From CAJCJE01 sp036494465 (GTDB lineage: Bacteria; Actinomycetota; Actinomycetes; Mycobacteriales; Pseudonocardiaceae): a stretch of 64,000 bases of DNA. Below, one piece after another: positions 32,877 to 42,122 of this stretch. Positions within the stretch are counted from its first letter, which is position 1. Every line of letters begins with the position of its first letter. The stretch lies in NCBI GenBank assembly GCA_036494465.1, contig DASXOJ010000027.1:1-64000 (forward strand), in the 5' to 3' direction. Made by a program: the position numbers and the translations under genes. The notes below the pieces were generated by a model. That model saw only the letters and a program-made list of their open reading frames with translations, ran no database searches and was not told where the DNA came from.

Positions 32877-35843
32877 ATGGGTGCTGCGATTATGAGGCGA
32901 CGGGTAGGCATAGGGCTCGCCGTTGGCACGGTGCTGGTCTTGGGCGCGGCGCTGGGCACACCGGCCGCGCTCGCGTCCAATGCGAACAGTGCCGCACCGG
33001 CGAGCGACACGGCGCAGAGCGGGCACCCGGCGATCGGGTTGAACACGCTCGGCGTCAACACCGGCTGGAAGGTGCTGACCAGCGCGACCGCCACCCAGGG
33101 CGGCGCGGCGATCTCCGCATCGAACTTCGACACCAAGGGCTGGTTGTCGGTCAAGGCCGACGACGCGGGCGCGCCCGGCACCGAGATCAACGCGCTGTTG
33201 CAGAACGGCGCCTGCCCGAACGTCTTCTACGCCGACAACATGCGGAAGTGCTTCGGCTACGAGGACAGCGTCGGCAAGGAAACCGTGCCGCAGTTCATGA
33301 AGCCGTGGTGGTTCCGGACCAACTTCGCGCCGAACCTGCGCCCCGGCCAGGACGCGTCGCTGATCATCAACGGCATCGTCGGCCAGGCGGACGTGTGGGT
33401 GAACGGCCACGAAGTGGCCACTCAGGACACCGTGACCGGCGACTTCACCAAGTTCACCTTCGACGTCACCAAGCTCCTCCAGAGCGGTAACAACTCGCTC
33501 GCGCTGGAGGTCTACCCGAACGACGTCAGCACCATGTTCACCCTCGGCGACGAGGACTGGGAAGAAGTGCCGCCGGACAACAACACCGGCATCCAGTTCC
33601 CGGTCCAGCTCCAGGTCGCCAACGCGCTCTCGGACGGGAACGCGCACGTCAACCAGGCCAACGCGGCCGATCTGGCCAGCTCGGCGCTGACCGTGGACAC
33701 CGACGTCACCAACAACACCGGCAGCAGCCAGACCGGCAACGTCACCGCGACCGTCAACCCGCCATCGGGCGGCGGCCTGCCGATCGTGCTCAACCAGTCG
33801 GTCACCGTGCCCGCGCACGCGACCAAGACCGTGACGTTCACCCCGGCCGCGTACCCGCAGCTGACCATCAAACACCCGAAGATCTGGTGGCCCTACCAGA
33901 TGGGCGCCCAGCCGCTGTACACATTGGACACCGCAGTCAGCCAGCACGGCATGGTGTCCAACTCGACCGACGAGACCTTCGGCATCCGCACCGTGACCAG
34001 CTCGCTGATCGGCCCGTCTGCCGGTGCGCCGCAGGGCGTGCGCAGCTACTCGGTCAACGGCAAGGCGTTCGTCGCTCGTGGTGGCGGCTACGACGAGGAC
34101 ATCTTCCTGCGCTACTCGAAGCAGGACGTGGCGCACCAGATCTCGTTGATGCGCAACATGGGCCTCGACATGATCCGCCTCGAAGGCCACTTCATGCCGC
34201 AGGACTTCTACGAGCAGATGGACCGCGCGGGCATCATGATCGACTCGGGCGACGAGTGCTGCGACGACACCTGGCAGCCCACCAAGCCGCCCACCCAGAA
34301 GGCGCTGGACATCATGGCGCTCTCCGCCCTGACGACCGGCCAGAACGAGCGCAACCACCCGAGCGTGGTCACCTTCAGCTGGAGCGACAACGAGCCGGTG
34401 CCCACCCAGGAGGACGTCTCGCTCAAGGCGTTCAAGCAGGCCGACTTCGACGTGCCGATCGTCTCCTCCGCCGAGTACAAGAGCTCGCCGCAGCTGGGCA
34501 CGTCCGGTGAGAAGGAAGGCCCGTACGACTGGGTGTCACCGAGTTACTGGTACGACTCCGGCACCTACGACCCGACCGACTCCAGCCTGACCAACGTGGG
34601 CGGTTCGTGGGGCTTCGACAGCGAGGAGAGCGGCGGCGACACCGTGCCGACCCTGGACTCCATCCAGCGCTTCCTGTCCCCGTCCGACCAGGCGAACCTC
34701 TGGCAGGACCCGAGCTACCACCAGTACCACGCCAACTACGAGTCGGGCGTCGGCGGCTACGCCTTCGGCACGCTCTACGACTTCGACACCGCACTGTCCA
34801 ACCGATACGGCCAGTGGAACAGCCTGAACTCCTACGTCCAGGAGGCGCAGGTCGCCGAGTACGAGAACACCCGCTCGCAGTTCGAGGCGTTCATCGACCA
34901 CTCGACCAACAAGCAGGCGCCCTCCACCGGCACGATCTACTGGCAGCTCAACAAGGGCTGGCCGACGCTGCTGTGGGACCTCTACAACAACGACGGTGAC
35001 CAGCCGGGAGCGTTCTACGGCGCGAAGAAGGCCAACGAGTCGCTGCACGCCCTCTACACCTACGACAACAACACCGTCACCCTGGACAACCTCGGCGGTG
35101 CCAGCGAATCCGGCCTGTCCGTCGAAGCCAAGGTGTACGACACCAGCGGCAAGGTGCTCGACGACCAGACCGCGAACGGCATCAACCTCGGCGCCCAGGG
35201 CGTCAAGAACTCGGTGCTCACCCCGAAGATCCCGGCAGCCACGACGGCTCCGGCACCGGCGAGCACCTACTTCGTGGAACTGATGGTGCGCGACCACGGC
35301 CAGGTCGTTGACCGCAACGTCTACTGGCGCTCGACCCAGGACGACGTGGTCGACTGGAGCAAGACGCTGGGCAACCCGCAGGCCACCATGTCGCAGTACG
35401 CCGACCTGCAGGGCCTGCAGAACCTGGCGCCCGCCAACCTGAAGGTGGTCGCCGCGACCAGTCACCAGCCCGGCCCGAACGGCGCGGACACGGTGACCAG
35501 GGTGACCATCACCAACACTTCGAAGACCCCAGCGGTCGGCTTCTTCCTGCGCGCGGACGTGCGCAAGGGCAACGCGGCAGGTAAGCCGCAGTCCGGTGAC
35601 AACCAGGTCGTGTCGGCGTTGTGGAACGACAACGACGTCACGCTCTGGCCGGGCGAATCGGAAACCCTGTCCACCACCTACGCATCGCGTGATCTTGGCG
35701 GGGCGCAGCCGGTGGTCAGTGTCAGCGGTTGGAACGCCGGCACCATCGACGTCGCCGCCCCGTCCACACCGGGTGGCTGCGCCGCGCAGCAGGCCGCGGC
35801 GAACGCGCCGGGCGTGTCGCACGTCGATGGAGTGAAGGAATAA
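32877..35843 (+). CDS. csxA: secreted GH2 exo-beta-D-glucosaminidase (CsxA-like)
   Basis: 988 residues with a signal peptide of about 35 residues (VGIGLAVGTVLVLGAALGTPAALA). The order of parts resembles Amycolatopsis CsxA: N-terminal sugar-binding domain (GWLSVKADDAGAPGTEIN, KPWWFRTNF), Ig-like domains, the GH2 barrel (KAFVARGGGYDEDIFLRYS, NMGLDMIRLEGHFMPQDFYEQMDRAG), then C-terminal beta domains. Predicted acid/base Asp504 (SWSDNEP) and nucleophile Glu583 (FDSEESGGDTVPT). CsxA removes glucosamine from the non-reducing end of chitosan. Seven bases separate it from a ROK sugar-kinase-like gene. No DasR-type site is seen upstream, unlike the chitinases. Confidence 0.88.
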   Translation: MGAAIMRRRVGIGLAVGTVLVLGAALGTPAALASNANSAAPASDTAQSGHPAIGLNTLGVNTGWKVLTSATATQGGAAISASNFDTKGWLSVKADDAGAPGTEINALLQNGACPNVFYADNMRKCFGYEDSVGKETVPQFMKPWWFRTNFAPNLRPGQDASLIINGIVGQADVWVNGHEVATQDTVTGDFTKFTFDVTKLLQSGNNSLALEVYPNDVSTMFTLGDEDWEEVPPDNNTGIQFPVQLQVANALSDGNAHVNQANAADLASSALTVDTDVTNNTGSSQTGNVTATVNPPSGGGLPIVLNQSVTVPAHATKTVTFTPAAYPQLTIKHPKIWWPYQMGAQPLYTLDTAVSQHGMVSNSTDETFGIRTVTSSLIGPSAGAPQGVRSYSVNGKAFVARGGGYDEDIFLRYSKQDVAHQISLMRNMGLDMIRLEGHFMPQDFYEQMDRAGIMIDSGDECCDDTWQPTKPPTQKALDIMALSALTTGQNERNHPSVVTFSWSDNEPVPTQEDVSLKAFKQADFDVPIVSSAEYKSSPQLGTSGEKEGPYDWVSPSYWYDSGTYDPTDSSLTNVGGSWGFDSEESGGDTVPTLDSIQRFLSPSDQANLWQDPSYHQYHANYESGVGGYAFGTLYDFDTALSNRYGQWNSLNSYVQEAQVAEYENTRSQFEAFIDHSTNKQAPSTGTIYWQLNKGWPTLLWDLYNNDGDQPGAFYGAKKANESLHALYTYDNNTVTLDNLGGASESGLSVEAKVYDTSGKVLDDQTANGINLGAQGVKNSVLTPKIPAATTAPAPASTYFVELMVRDHGQVVDRNVYWRSTQDDVVDWSKTLGNPQATMSQYADLQGLQNLAPANLKVVAATSHQPGPNGADTVTRVTITNTSKTPAVGFFLRADVRKGNAAGKPQSGDNQVVSALWNDNDVTLWPGESETLSTTYASRDLGGAQPVVSVSGWNAGTIDVAAPSTPGGCAAQQAAANAPGVSHVDGVKE

Positions 35844-35850
35844 GCAGCAG

Positions 35851-36891
35851 GTGCTGAAGCCGGCAACCAAGACAATGACCCAACCACCGACAATCCCCGG
35901 CATCGCGGCCGACGAGCCCGCCGAAGTCCTGCTCGGCATCGACTTCGGCGGCACCAAGGTCGCGATCGGGATAGCGGATTCGGCCACCGGTGCGCTGCTG
36001 GTGGAGCGCAGGCTGGACACCAACGCGGCCGACGGTGCCATCCAGGCCGTCGATCGCGCGGTGGCAGCAGCAAAAGAACTGCTCACCGAGTACGCGCAGA
36101 CGCATTCCGTGCAGTTGCGCGCGGTCGGTGTGGTGAGTCCGGGCATCGTGCTGCCGGACCGGATCCTGCTCGCGCCGAACGTGCCGGGCTGGGGCCGGTT
36201 GCGGCTGCGCGACGAGATCGCCGAACGGATCGGCGCCCTGCCCATCGCCACCGGCACCGACGCGAAGGCAGCCGCCCTCGCCGAGGCGCGCTGGGGTGCG
36301 TTGGACGGCGCCGATCCGGGGATCTTCCTCTCCCTCGGCACCGGTCTCGCCGCCGCGATCGTGGTCGGCGGGCACGTGCTGACCGGCGCGAACGGCGCGT
36401 CCGGCGAGATCGGCTACAACCTGCGCAGCGTCGATGACCACGGCGGCTACGCCAACGGCAACGCGTCGCTGGAAGAGGCGGTCGGCGGGCGGTGGCTGGG
36501 TGAGCGGGCGAGCGCGCTGTTCGCCCGGCCGATGACCGCCGCCGAACTGTTCGCGCTGGCCGAACACGACGACGTGGCGCGGGAACTGATGAACGGCGCG
36601 CTGGACGAGTTGGCGGTGCACATCGCCAACCTCGCCATCACCGTCGACCCGGCGCGGATCGCGGTCGGCGGCGGGTTCACCCGCTCCGCGGACGTGGTGT
36701 TGCCCGCGTTGCGGCGCAGGCTGTTGCAGGCGGTGCCGTTCCCGCCGGAACTGGTGCCCGCCCGGTTCGAGCAGGACGGTGCGCTGCGCGGCGGGGTCGC
36801 CCTGGCGATGGACCTGGTCTCCGAATCGATCGAGACCGCGCCACAAGTGGATCTACCAACACAAAGTGGACCGTCCCGACCTGTTCGGTAA
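35851..36891 (+). CDS. ROK-family sugar kinase-like protein, atypical
   Basis: 346 residues from GTG 35851; a later ATG at 35875 is possible. The phosphate-binding loop (LLGIDFGGTKVAIGIA), the catalytic Asp region (TGTDAKAAALAEARWG) and GTGLAAAIVVGG are conserved. The substrate/zinc motif is altered: GEIGH is GEIGY and the CxCGxxGC cysteines are absent, so either sugar specificity is shifted or zinc is not used. By context it would phosphorylate glucosamine released by the GH2 enzyme (inference). Confidence 0.75.
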   Translation: MLKPATKTMTQPPTIPGIAADEPAEVLLGIDFGGTKVAIGIADSATGALLVERRLDTNAADGAIQAVDRAVAAAKELLTEYAQTHSVQLRAVGVVSPGIVLPDRILLAPNVPGWGRLRLRDEIAERIGALPIATGTDAKAAALAEARWGALDGADPGIFLSLGTGLAAAIVVGGHVLTGANGASGEIGYNLRSVDDHGGYANGNASLEEAVGGRWLGERASALFARPMTAAELFALAEHDDVARELMNGALDELAVHIANLAITVDPARIAVGGGFTRSADVVLPALRRRLLQAVPFPPELVPARFEQDGALRGGVALAMDLVSESIETAPQVDLPTQSGPSRPVR

Positions 36892-36921
36892 TGGAAGCAG
36901 CGTCCCTGCGATATAAGTTGC

Positions 36922-37755
36922 ATGCTGGGAGAGCATGTCGGCGCCGCGAACTGGGACTCCTTCGACGAGGAGAGCCTGGGCGCGGAGTTCGACCTGGAAC
37001 GTCCCAACGCTGCGCGCATGTACGACTACTGGCTCGGCGGCGCGGCCAACCTCGCCGTCGACCGGGAACTCGCCGACCGGATGATCGCCATCGATCCGGC
37101 CGTTGTGGACATCGCCCGCGCCAACCGGTCCTTCCTGCGTCGCGCGGTCCGGTTCTGCGTCGCCAACGGTATCCGGCAGTTCCTCGACCTCGGCTCCGGC
37201 ATCCCGACCGTCGGCAACGTGCACGAGATCGCGCAACGCGCCGACCCGGCCTGCCGAGTGGCCTATGTGGACACCGAAGCCATCGCGGTCGCGCACAGCA
37301 GACAGTTGTTGCGGCACAACCCGTTGGCCACCGCCACCCACGCCGACCTGCGCGACGCCGACGCGGTGCTGACCGCGCCCACCGTGACCGGCCTGCTCGA
37401 CTTCGAGCAGCCCGTCGCGCTGCTCGCGCTGATGGTGTTGCAGTACTTCCCAGGCAACCCCGGCGACATCATCGCCCGCTACCGCCAGCGGTTGGCGCCC
37501 GGCAGCTTTCTGGTCATCTCGCACCTCACCAGCGAGGAACGCGAGATCGACATGGCCGGCCTGACCAAAGCCACCTCGACCGCGAGCACGCCCGCCTACC
37601 TGCGTTCCCGCGCCGAGTTCGGCACCATCTTCGGTGACGCGCAACCCGTCGACCCCGGCATCGTCGGCGCACCCGACTGGCGCCCCGACGACCCGCACGA
37701 ACACCACACTGGCTCGCACGCGGGCAGCTACGTCGCGGTCGCCCGCATCCCCTGA
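36922..37755 (+). CDS. SAM-dependent methyltransferase of the DUF574 family
   Basis: 277 residues. DUF574 hallmarks: RPNAARMYDYWLGGAANLAVDRELADRM, QFLDLGSGIPTVGNVHEIAQ, VAYVDTEAIAVAHSRQLL, and the C-terminal DDPHEHHTGSHAGSYVAVARI. The family is abundant in filamentous actinomycetes with unknown substrates. ATATAAG ends 5 bases before the ATG, so the mRNA is probably leaderless. Monocistronic, ending at a hairpin. Confidence 0.85.
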   Translation: MLGEHVGAANWDSFDEESLGAEFDLERPNAARMYDYWLGGAANLAVDRELADRMIAIDPAVVDIARANRSFLRRAVRFCVANGIRQFLDLGSGIPTVGNVHEIAQRADPACRVAYVDTEAIAVAHSRQLLRHNPLATATHADLRDADAVLTAPTVTGLLDFEQPVALLALMVLQYFPGNPGDIIARYRQRLAPGSFLVISHLTSEEREIDMAGLTKATSTASTPAYLRSRAEFGTIFGDAQPVDPGIVGAPDWRPDDPHEHHTGSHAGSYVAVARIP

Positions 37756-37763
37756 CCCGATTT

Positions 37764-37789
37764 CCGGGGTTCCCCCGGGGAAACCCCGG
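37764..37789 (+). terminator. hairpin after the DUF574 gene
   Basis: CCGGGGTT (37764-37771) pairs with AACCCCGG (37782-37789) around a C/G-rich loop, 9 bases after the stop. There is no U-tract. It also excludes a start at 37792 for the next gene. Confidence 0.6.
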
Positions 37790-37824
37790 ATGTGCCGACG
37801 GCGCCCGATCGGGACCCTGGATCC

Positions 37825-39330
37825 ATGAGTTTCCAGGGGCAGGACACCACACCAGTACATCCGGCTCGGGTCGGGCGGGTGGTGGTCGGGGTGGTCGCGG
37901 CGCTCGGCTCGGCCGCACTGTTCTACTTCGGCACCGGGTTCGCGCCCATGGCGGTGCTGACCTGGCTCGCGCCGCTGCCGGTGCTGTTCATGGCACCCCG
38001 CGTGCCCGCCACCGCGACCGCCTTGATGGCGTTCTTCGGCTACTTCCTGGGCACCATCAACGAATGGGGCTTCTTCACCCACTCCCACGACGAACCCGTC
38101 AGCGTCGGCCTGACCGTGTCGGCGGGCTGCGCGCTGGTGTTCATGGTGCTCACCCTGATCTTCCGCGGCCTGCTGCTGCGCGGCCGGCCCGTGCTCGCCG
38201 TGCTGGCCGCGCCCGCGTTGTGGGCAGGCGCGCTGTCGCTCGTCGCGCGGTACAACCCGACCGGCGTCATGGGCACGTTGGCGAGCACGCAGACCGAACT
38301 GCCGATGCTGCTGCAAACCGCGTCGATCACCGGATTCCTCGGCATCGAGTTCCTGATCCTGTTCGTGCCGTGCGTGCTCGCCGCCCTCACCGCCGCCGCC
38401 GAGGTCCGGCCGGTCGCCCGCGTCCGCACCCTGGTGCTCGCCGCGGTCCTCGCCGGTCTCGTGCTCGGCGGCGGCGCCCTGCGCCTCGCCCTGGCCCGGC
38501 CGACCGGCCCCGCCGAACACGTCGCCCTGGTCACGTCGACCAACACCACCTGGGCACCCGACCTGACCACTCCCGCAGGCACCGCCCTGCTCAACGGCTA
38601 CGCCGCCGAGATCTCCGCTGTGCCAGCAGGAACCCAGCTCGTCGTGCTCCCCGAAGGCGCGTTCACCGCCAACGGCACCGGCCTGTCGGTGCTGGTCGGC
38701 AAACTGAGCCCGATAGCCACCGACCGCAACGTGACCATCGTGGTCGGCGTCGTCGAGGGAGCCGGCAACCTCGCGCTGAGCATCCTGCCGAGCGGCAACA
38801 CCGTGAACTACCTGAAGTGGCACGACACCGTCGCCACCAAGGGCCACCAGCTCGTCTACCCGTCGCTGGCCGGCGCCAAGCTCGGCGTCGAAGTCTGTGC
38901 CGACGTCGACTTCACCGACCCCAGCCGGGCCTACGCCCAAGGCGGCACGCAACTGCTCGCCATCCCCGCGTCCGACGAAGGCGCGGACGGCCTGGAACAC
39001 GCCAATACCGCGCAACTGCGCGGAGTCGAGAACGGCCTCGGCGTCGCCTGGGCCGACCGGAACGGCGAAATGCTCGTCGCGGACGGCTTCGGCAACGTCG
39101 TCGCCAAGACCGACTCGGCCACCGCGCCCGGTCAGTTCGCCGTGCTCACGGCAGCCATTCCGCCGAACCCCGGCACCACCCTCTACACCCGCCTCGGCGA
39201 CTGGTTCGGCTGGTTCTGCCTCGGCCTGGCACTGCTCGGCCTGATCAGCTCCTTCATCCCGCGCCCGGCCCGCGAGCCGGCGCCGAGCCAGAAGGCGGAT
39301 TCGCTGGTAGGCAGCGGTCAGCTCGGATAA
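37825..39330 (+). CDS. apolipoprotein N-acyltransferase-like membrane protein
   Basis: 501 residues from the ATG at 37825. The N-terminal half has about six membrane helices; an extracytoplasmic nitrilase-fold domain follows and a final helix (WFGWFCLGLALLGLISSF) ends the protein. The Glu-Lys-Cys triad is present as LPEGAF, NYLKWHDT and VEVCADVDF. This layout is that of Lnt, which N-acylates lipoprotein cysteines using phospholipid. It is not next to a polyprenol-phosphate mannose synthase gene, the usual actinobacterial partner, so it may be an extra paralogue. The end overlaps the convergent reductase by 13 bases. Confidence 0.8.
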   Translation: MSFQGQDTTPVHPARVGRVVVGVVAALGSAALFYFGTGFAPMAVLTWLAPLPVLFMAPRVPATATALMAFFGYFLGTINEWGFFTHSHDEPVSVGLTVSAGCALVFMVLTLIFRGLLLRGRPVLAVLAAPALWAGALSLVARYNPTGVMGTLASTQTELPMLLQTASITGFLGIEFLILFVPCVLAALTAAAEVRPVARVRTLVLAAVLAGLVLGGGALRLALARPTGPAEHVALVTSTNTTWAPDLTTPAGTALLNGYAAEISAVPAGTQLVVLPEGAFTANGTGLSVLVGKLSPIATDRNVTIVVGVVEGAGNLALSILPSGNTVNYLKWHDTVATKGHQLVYPSLAGAKLGVEVCADVDFTDPSRAYAQGGTQLLAIPASDEGADGLEHANTAQLRGVENGLGVAWADRNGEMLVADGFGNVVAKTDSATAPGQFAVLTAAIPPNPGTTLYTRLGDWFGWFCLGLALLGLISSFIPRPAREPAPSQKADSLVGSGQLG

Positions 39331-39911
39331 GGCACTGCCGCACGGGCCGCCTGCAACGCGCCCGCCCACCAGGCCAGCTGGTCGAGCATGCCCTTCGCTC
39401 GGCCTGCTGCCTCCGCGTCCCGTGGATGACCGTCCTGCCAGTTCTGGTAGAAGCTCGGAAAGACCAGTCCATCGTGGACGATCACGGCATGCAGCTCGAC
39501 CAACACGTTTTCCAGGTGCAGCACGGCATGCCTGCCACCGGCGACCCCGCCGTAGCTCACGAACGCGACCGGTTTCGCGGTCCACTGGGTGAAGTGCCAG
39601 TCGATCGCCGACTTCAACGAAGCCGGGTAGCTGTGGTTGTACTCCGGAGTCACCACGATGAACGCGTCCGCCTCCGTCAACGCCGTGGTCAACGGGGCCA
39701 TGCCAGCCGGTCGCGGGTAATCGTCGCCCGCCATCTTCGGCGACGTCGACGGCAGGTTCAACGGAATGTCGACGTCGGCGAGATCGATCACCTCGACTTC
39801 GAAACCGCCGTGCGTTCGCGCCTGCTCCGCGACCCACGACGCGGCGACCGGACCGAACCGTACGTCCCGGACGCTGCCGACGATGATCGCCAACTTGTAC
39901 TTGTTCGCCAT
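39318..39911 (-). CDS. NAD(P)H-dependent FMN reductase
   Basis: 197 residues, flavodoxin-like fold. IIVGSVRDVRFGPVAASWVAEQ binds the FMN phosphate; VTPEYNHSYPASLKSAIDW and PVAFVSYGGVAGGRHAVLHLENVL are family motifs. It reduces free FMN or quinone/azo-type substrates. ATG at 39911 with GGAGAG upstream. A divergent Xre regulator lies 102 bases away and may control it. Confidence 0.85.
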   Translation of the reverse strand: MANKYKLAIIVGSVRDVRFGPVAASWVAEQARTHGGFEVEVIDLADVDIPLNLPSTSPKMAGDDYPRPAGMAPLTTALTEADAFIVVTPEYNHSYPASLKSAIDWHFTQWTAKPVAFVSYGGVAGGRHAVLHLENVLVELHAVIVHDGLVFPSFYQNWQDGHPRDAEAAGRAKGMLDQLAWWAGALQAARAAVPYPS

Positions 39912-40013
39912 GCCGATCACTCTCCGGCCGATGCGCGCGACCAACCAGGCCGAGCGCAGGCTGGCCCTGCCAGGGCCACGCTGCGCACGGTTGGGCGACT
40001 TATGCTGGTGTTC

Positions 40014-40850
40014 GTGGGGACACCGTTGGGGGATTTCATCCGCGCCAAGCGAGACCGGATCCAGCCCGAGTCGCTCGGCCTGCCAGAGCACGGTCGTCGC
40101 AGGTCACCGGGCCTGCGCCGGTCGGACCTGGCAGCGCGAGCAGGCATCAGCGTCGAGTACCTGACCCGCATCGAACAAGGCCGCGACCGCAACCCGTCCA
40201 TCGCCGTGGTCAACGCCCTGGCCGACGGGCTCAGCCTCGACCAGGCCGAACGCCAGCACCTCCGCTACCTCACCAAGATCAGCGGCAACCTCTGCGTCGG
40301 ACACCTCCGGCCCGCCGCGCCCAACCGCGAGATCCGGCCGTCGACCAGGCAGACGCTCGCGCTGATGGAACCAGGGCTCGCGGTCGTGATGAACCGGTTG
40401 GGCGACATCCTGGCGTACACCAGCGGATACCGGGCAGCCGTCGAAGGCACCGGCCTGCTCGACGCGGAACAACCCAACCTGACCCGCTACGTCTTCACCG
40501 ACCCACGTTCCCGAACCGCCTTTCCGGAATGGGACGAGATCGCCGACGAGCAGGCCTTCGACCTGTGGCTGGGTCCGAGCATCGAGAACGTCTACTGGTT
40601 CATCAACGATCTGGCCCCCGTCGCCTGCGAGGACTTCTCCCGCCGCCTCAACCAGCACCAGGTACCCGCCCGCGGCGTGCTGCGCCTGCAACCCTCGACC
40701 GGTCCCGAACTGCGGCTGATCCGCGAAACCATGGAACTCACCGACATGGCGCAGCAGCTGGTCGTCCTGCTTCCGGCCGACGACGAGACGGCGCAGTCGA
40801 TCGAGCGGCTCACCCAGCCGCAGCGCGGCACCCTGCGCGTCATTTCCTGA
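40014..40850 (+). CDS. Xre-family regulator with MmyB-like ligand domain
   Basis: 278 residues from GTG 40014. TATGCT at 40001-40006 would place the transcript start at this GTG, suggesting a leaderless mRNA; an ATG at 40002 is the alternative. Helix-turn-helix: LGDFIRAKRDRIQPESLGLPEHGRRRSPGLRRSDLAARAGISVEYLTRIEQGRD. The C-terminal MmyB domain (RLGDILAYTSGYRAA, RYVFTDPRSRTAFPEWDEIADEQ) is a PAS-like pocket that may bind a fatty acid. In many actinomycetes such regulators sit beside an oxidoreductase they control, as here. Confidence 0.85.
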   Translation: MGTPLGDFIRAKRDRIQPESLGLPEHGRRRSPGLRRSDLAARAGISVEYLTRIEQGRDRNPSIAVVNALADGLSLDQAERQHLRYLTKISGNLCVGHLRPAAPNREIRPSTRQTLALMEPGLAVVMNRLGDILAYTSGYRAAVEGTGLLDAEQPNLTRYVFTDPRSRTAFPEWDEIADEQAFDLWLGPSIENVYWFINDLAPVACEDFSRRLNQHQVPARGVLRLQPSTGPELRLIRETMELTDMAQQLVVLLPADDETAQSIERLTQPQRGTLRVIS

Positions 40851-41077
40851 TCATGGGTGCAGGTCCCGCTGTCGACCAGCCGAGGGCCGACTCGCCGATC
40901 GGCAGCGGAACCTGACCTCCCAGGCTGCTCCGTGAGCGCCCGGCCCCGGCGAGTGGAGGGGAATCACGCGCCGGGATGCATCATTTGGTTCGATGCTCAT
41001 ACCAATCTTGACGCCCTGGTCCGCTGCTCACAAGCTTTTCGAGCAGGCTTGAATCCGCTACCCGCTATCCTGTGAAA

Positions 41078-41281
41078 ATGGGCCAACTAGGTGATATGTT
41101 TCCCGGCCGCAAACTCGACGATCAGGGCAAAGAGGCAGGTGACGGCCAACTGTTCGAACCCGGCCCGCTCGACCTCGGCGGCGGCGTGATCCGCATCCGC
41201 CGCGCGGCGGAGCCCGCCAAGTCCGCTGAGCCCGCCAAGTCCGCAGAGTCCGCAGAGTCCCAGGGGGACACCGAGGGCTGA
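41078..41281 (+). CDS. small hydrophilic protein with Ala/Lys/Ser-Glu repeats
   Basis: 67 residues, MGQLGDMFPGRKLDDQGKEA at the N-terminus and a low-complexity tail made of repeated EPAKSA and ESAES units encoded by short tandem DNA repeats. The N-terminal part resembles a family of small actinobacterial proteins of unknown function (DUF6191-like, tentative). TATCCT at 41066-41071 fits a leaderless start at 41078. The preceding gap 40851-41077 holds no other gene that I can support. Confidence 0.55.
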   Translation: MGQLGDMFPGRKLDDQGKEAGDGQLFEPGPLDLGGGVIRIRRAAEPAKSAEPAKSAESAESQGDTEG

Positions 41282-41370
41282 GTGCCGGTCATTGCGCGGC
41301 TGGCAGCCTGAGTGCTGGTTTATGGTGCGGCTGGCGGCCTGAGTGTTGGTTCATCGCGTGGCCGGCAGTC
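41279..41370. repeat. three tandem imperfect repeats of about 31 bases
   Basis: Units 41279-41308, 41309-41339 and 41340-41370 all begin TGAGTG(C/T)(C/T)GGT and end GGC(A/G)G(C/T)C. The first TGA is the stop of the small protein; the third unit contains the end of the convergent methyltransferase gene. The array looks like duplication of that gene end. Confidence 0.6.
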
Positions 41371-42094
41371 GAAACCGGGCCACCAGCCGCTGCTGCCGTA
41401 GCGCCAACCCACTTGCCCGCGCCCACCCTGCGCTGTGGTCGTCAGGCGCGATGCGCAGGCGTAGCTCCTCGCCGGTCGCGAACCATTCCGGCACGTCGAA
41501 CCACCACAACCGGTAGTCGTCGATGCCCGCCGCAGCCAGCGGTTCCACGACCCAGGACCGCACCTGTTCATAAGGCAACGCCCCGAAACCCGGCAGCCCC
41601 TCCGCCCAACTCGGCCGAGGCGGCCCGCCCGCCGGATGCATGATGACGACCTCCGCGCCCGGTCGGGCCACCCGGCGGATCTCGTCCAGCCACTTTTCGG
41701 CAACGGGCCCACGCCGGTTGACCACCACCGTGACCGACCCATCGGCAAGCGGGAGTCGGTTATGTGGCAACACCAGTTCGAGAAATCGAACATTCGTCGC
41801 GCCGCGCTCGTCGGCCAATTCCCGAGCCAGTGCCAGGTATCCGGAATCCCGATCGACGCCGATCGCGGTCCGGGCGTGCTCCGCGATGGCCAGCGTGAGT
41901 TCGCCGTGCCCGCAACCAAGATCGAGCACGACATCATCCGGCCCGACGATTTCGTCAACGGTGGCCAGGAAGAAGTCCTCCCCGTTGCCCTCGGCAACTT
42001 GGGATATCCCGGCGTGCATGAACCCGCGCTCGGCGATGCGTTGGTCAGAAGGTGTTGGTGTATAACAAGCTTCACCCGTTGGTGAGTTGATCAC
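41351..42094 (-). CDS. class I SAM-dependent methyltransferase
   Basis: 247 residues, GTG start at 42094. SAM motif VVLDLGCGHGELTLAIAEHA, acidic ribose-binding IGVDRDSGYLALARELA, then VVVNRRGPVAEKWLDEIRRVARPGAEVVIMHPAGG. No substrate-specific domain is visible. The last codons lie in the third 31-base tandem repeat. Divergent from the HNH gene, 28 bases apart. Confidence 0.75.
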   Translation of the reverse strand: MINSPTGEACYTPTPSDQRIAERGFMHAGISQVAEGNGEDFFLATVDEIVGPDDVVLDLGCGHGELTLAIAEHARTAIGVDRDSGYLALARELADERGATNVRFLELVLPHNRLPLADGSVTVVVNRRGPVAEKWLDEIRRVARPGAEVVIMHPAGGPPRPSWAEGLPGFGALPYEQVRSWVVEPLAAAGIDDYRLWWFDVPEWFATGEELRLRIAPDDHSAGWARASGLALRQQRLVARFRLPATR

Positions 42095-42116
42095 GAGAGT
42101 TTTCCCTTGGTATCAT
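42087..42116 (+). promoter_or_regulatory. promoter of the DUF222-HNH gene (leaderless)
   Basis: TTGATC (42087-42092), 18 bases, TATCAT (42111-42116); the ATG at 42123 is 6 bases later, so the transcript should start at or next to the start codon. Confidence 0.55.
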
Positions 42117-42122
42117 TGACGC

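Noticed and set aside
36853..39837. 994-codon open frame on the minus strand
   Set aside because: It runs opposite the methyltransferase and Lnt-like genes and reads as Gly/Arg/Gln-rich shadow sequence; codon use matches the plus-strand genes.
40857..41075. 72-codon open frame before the small repeat protein
   Set aside because: No ribosome site, no recognisable sequence features, composition like non-coding flank.
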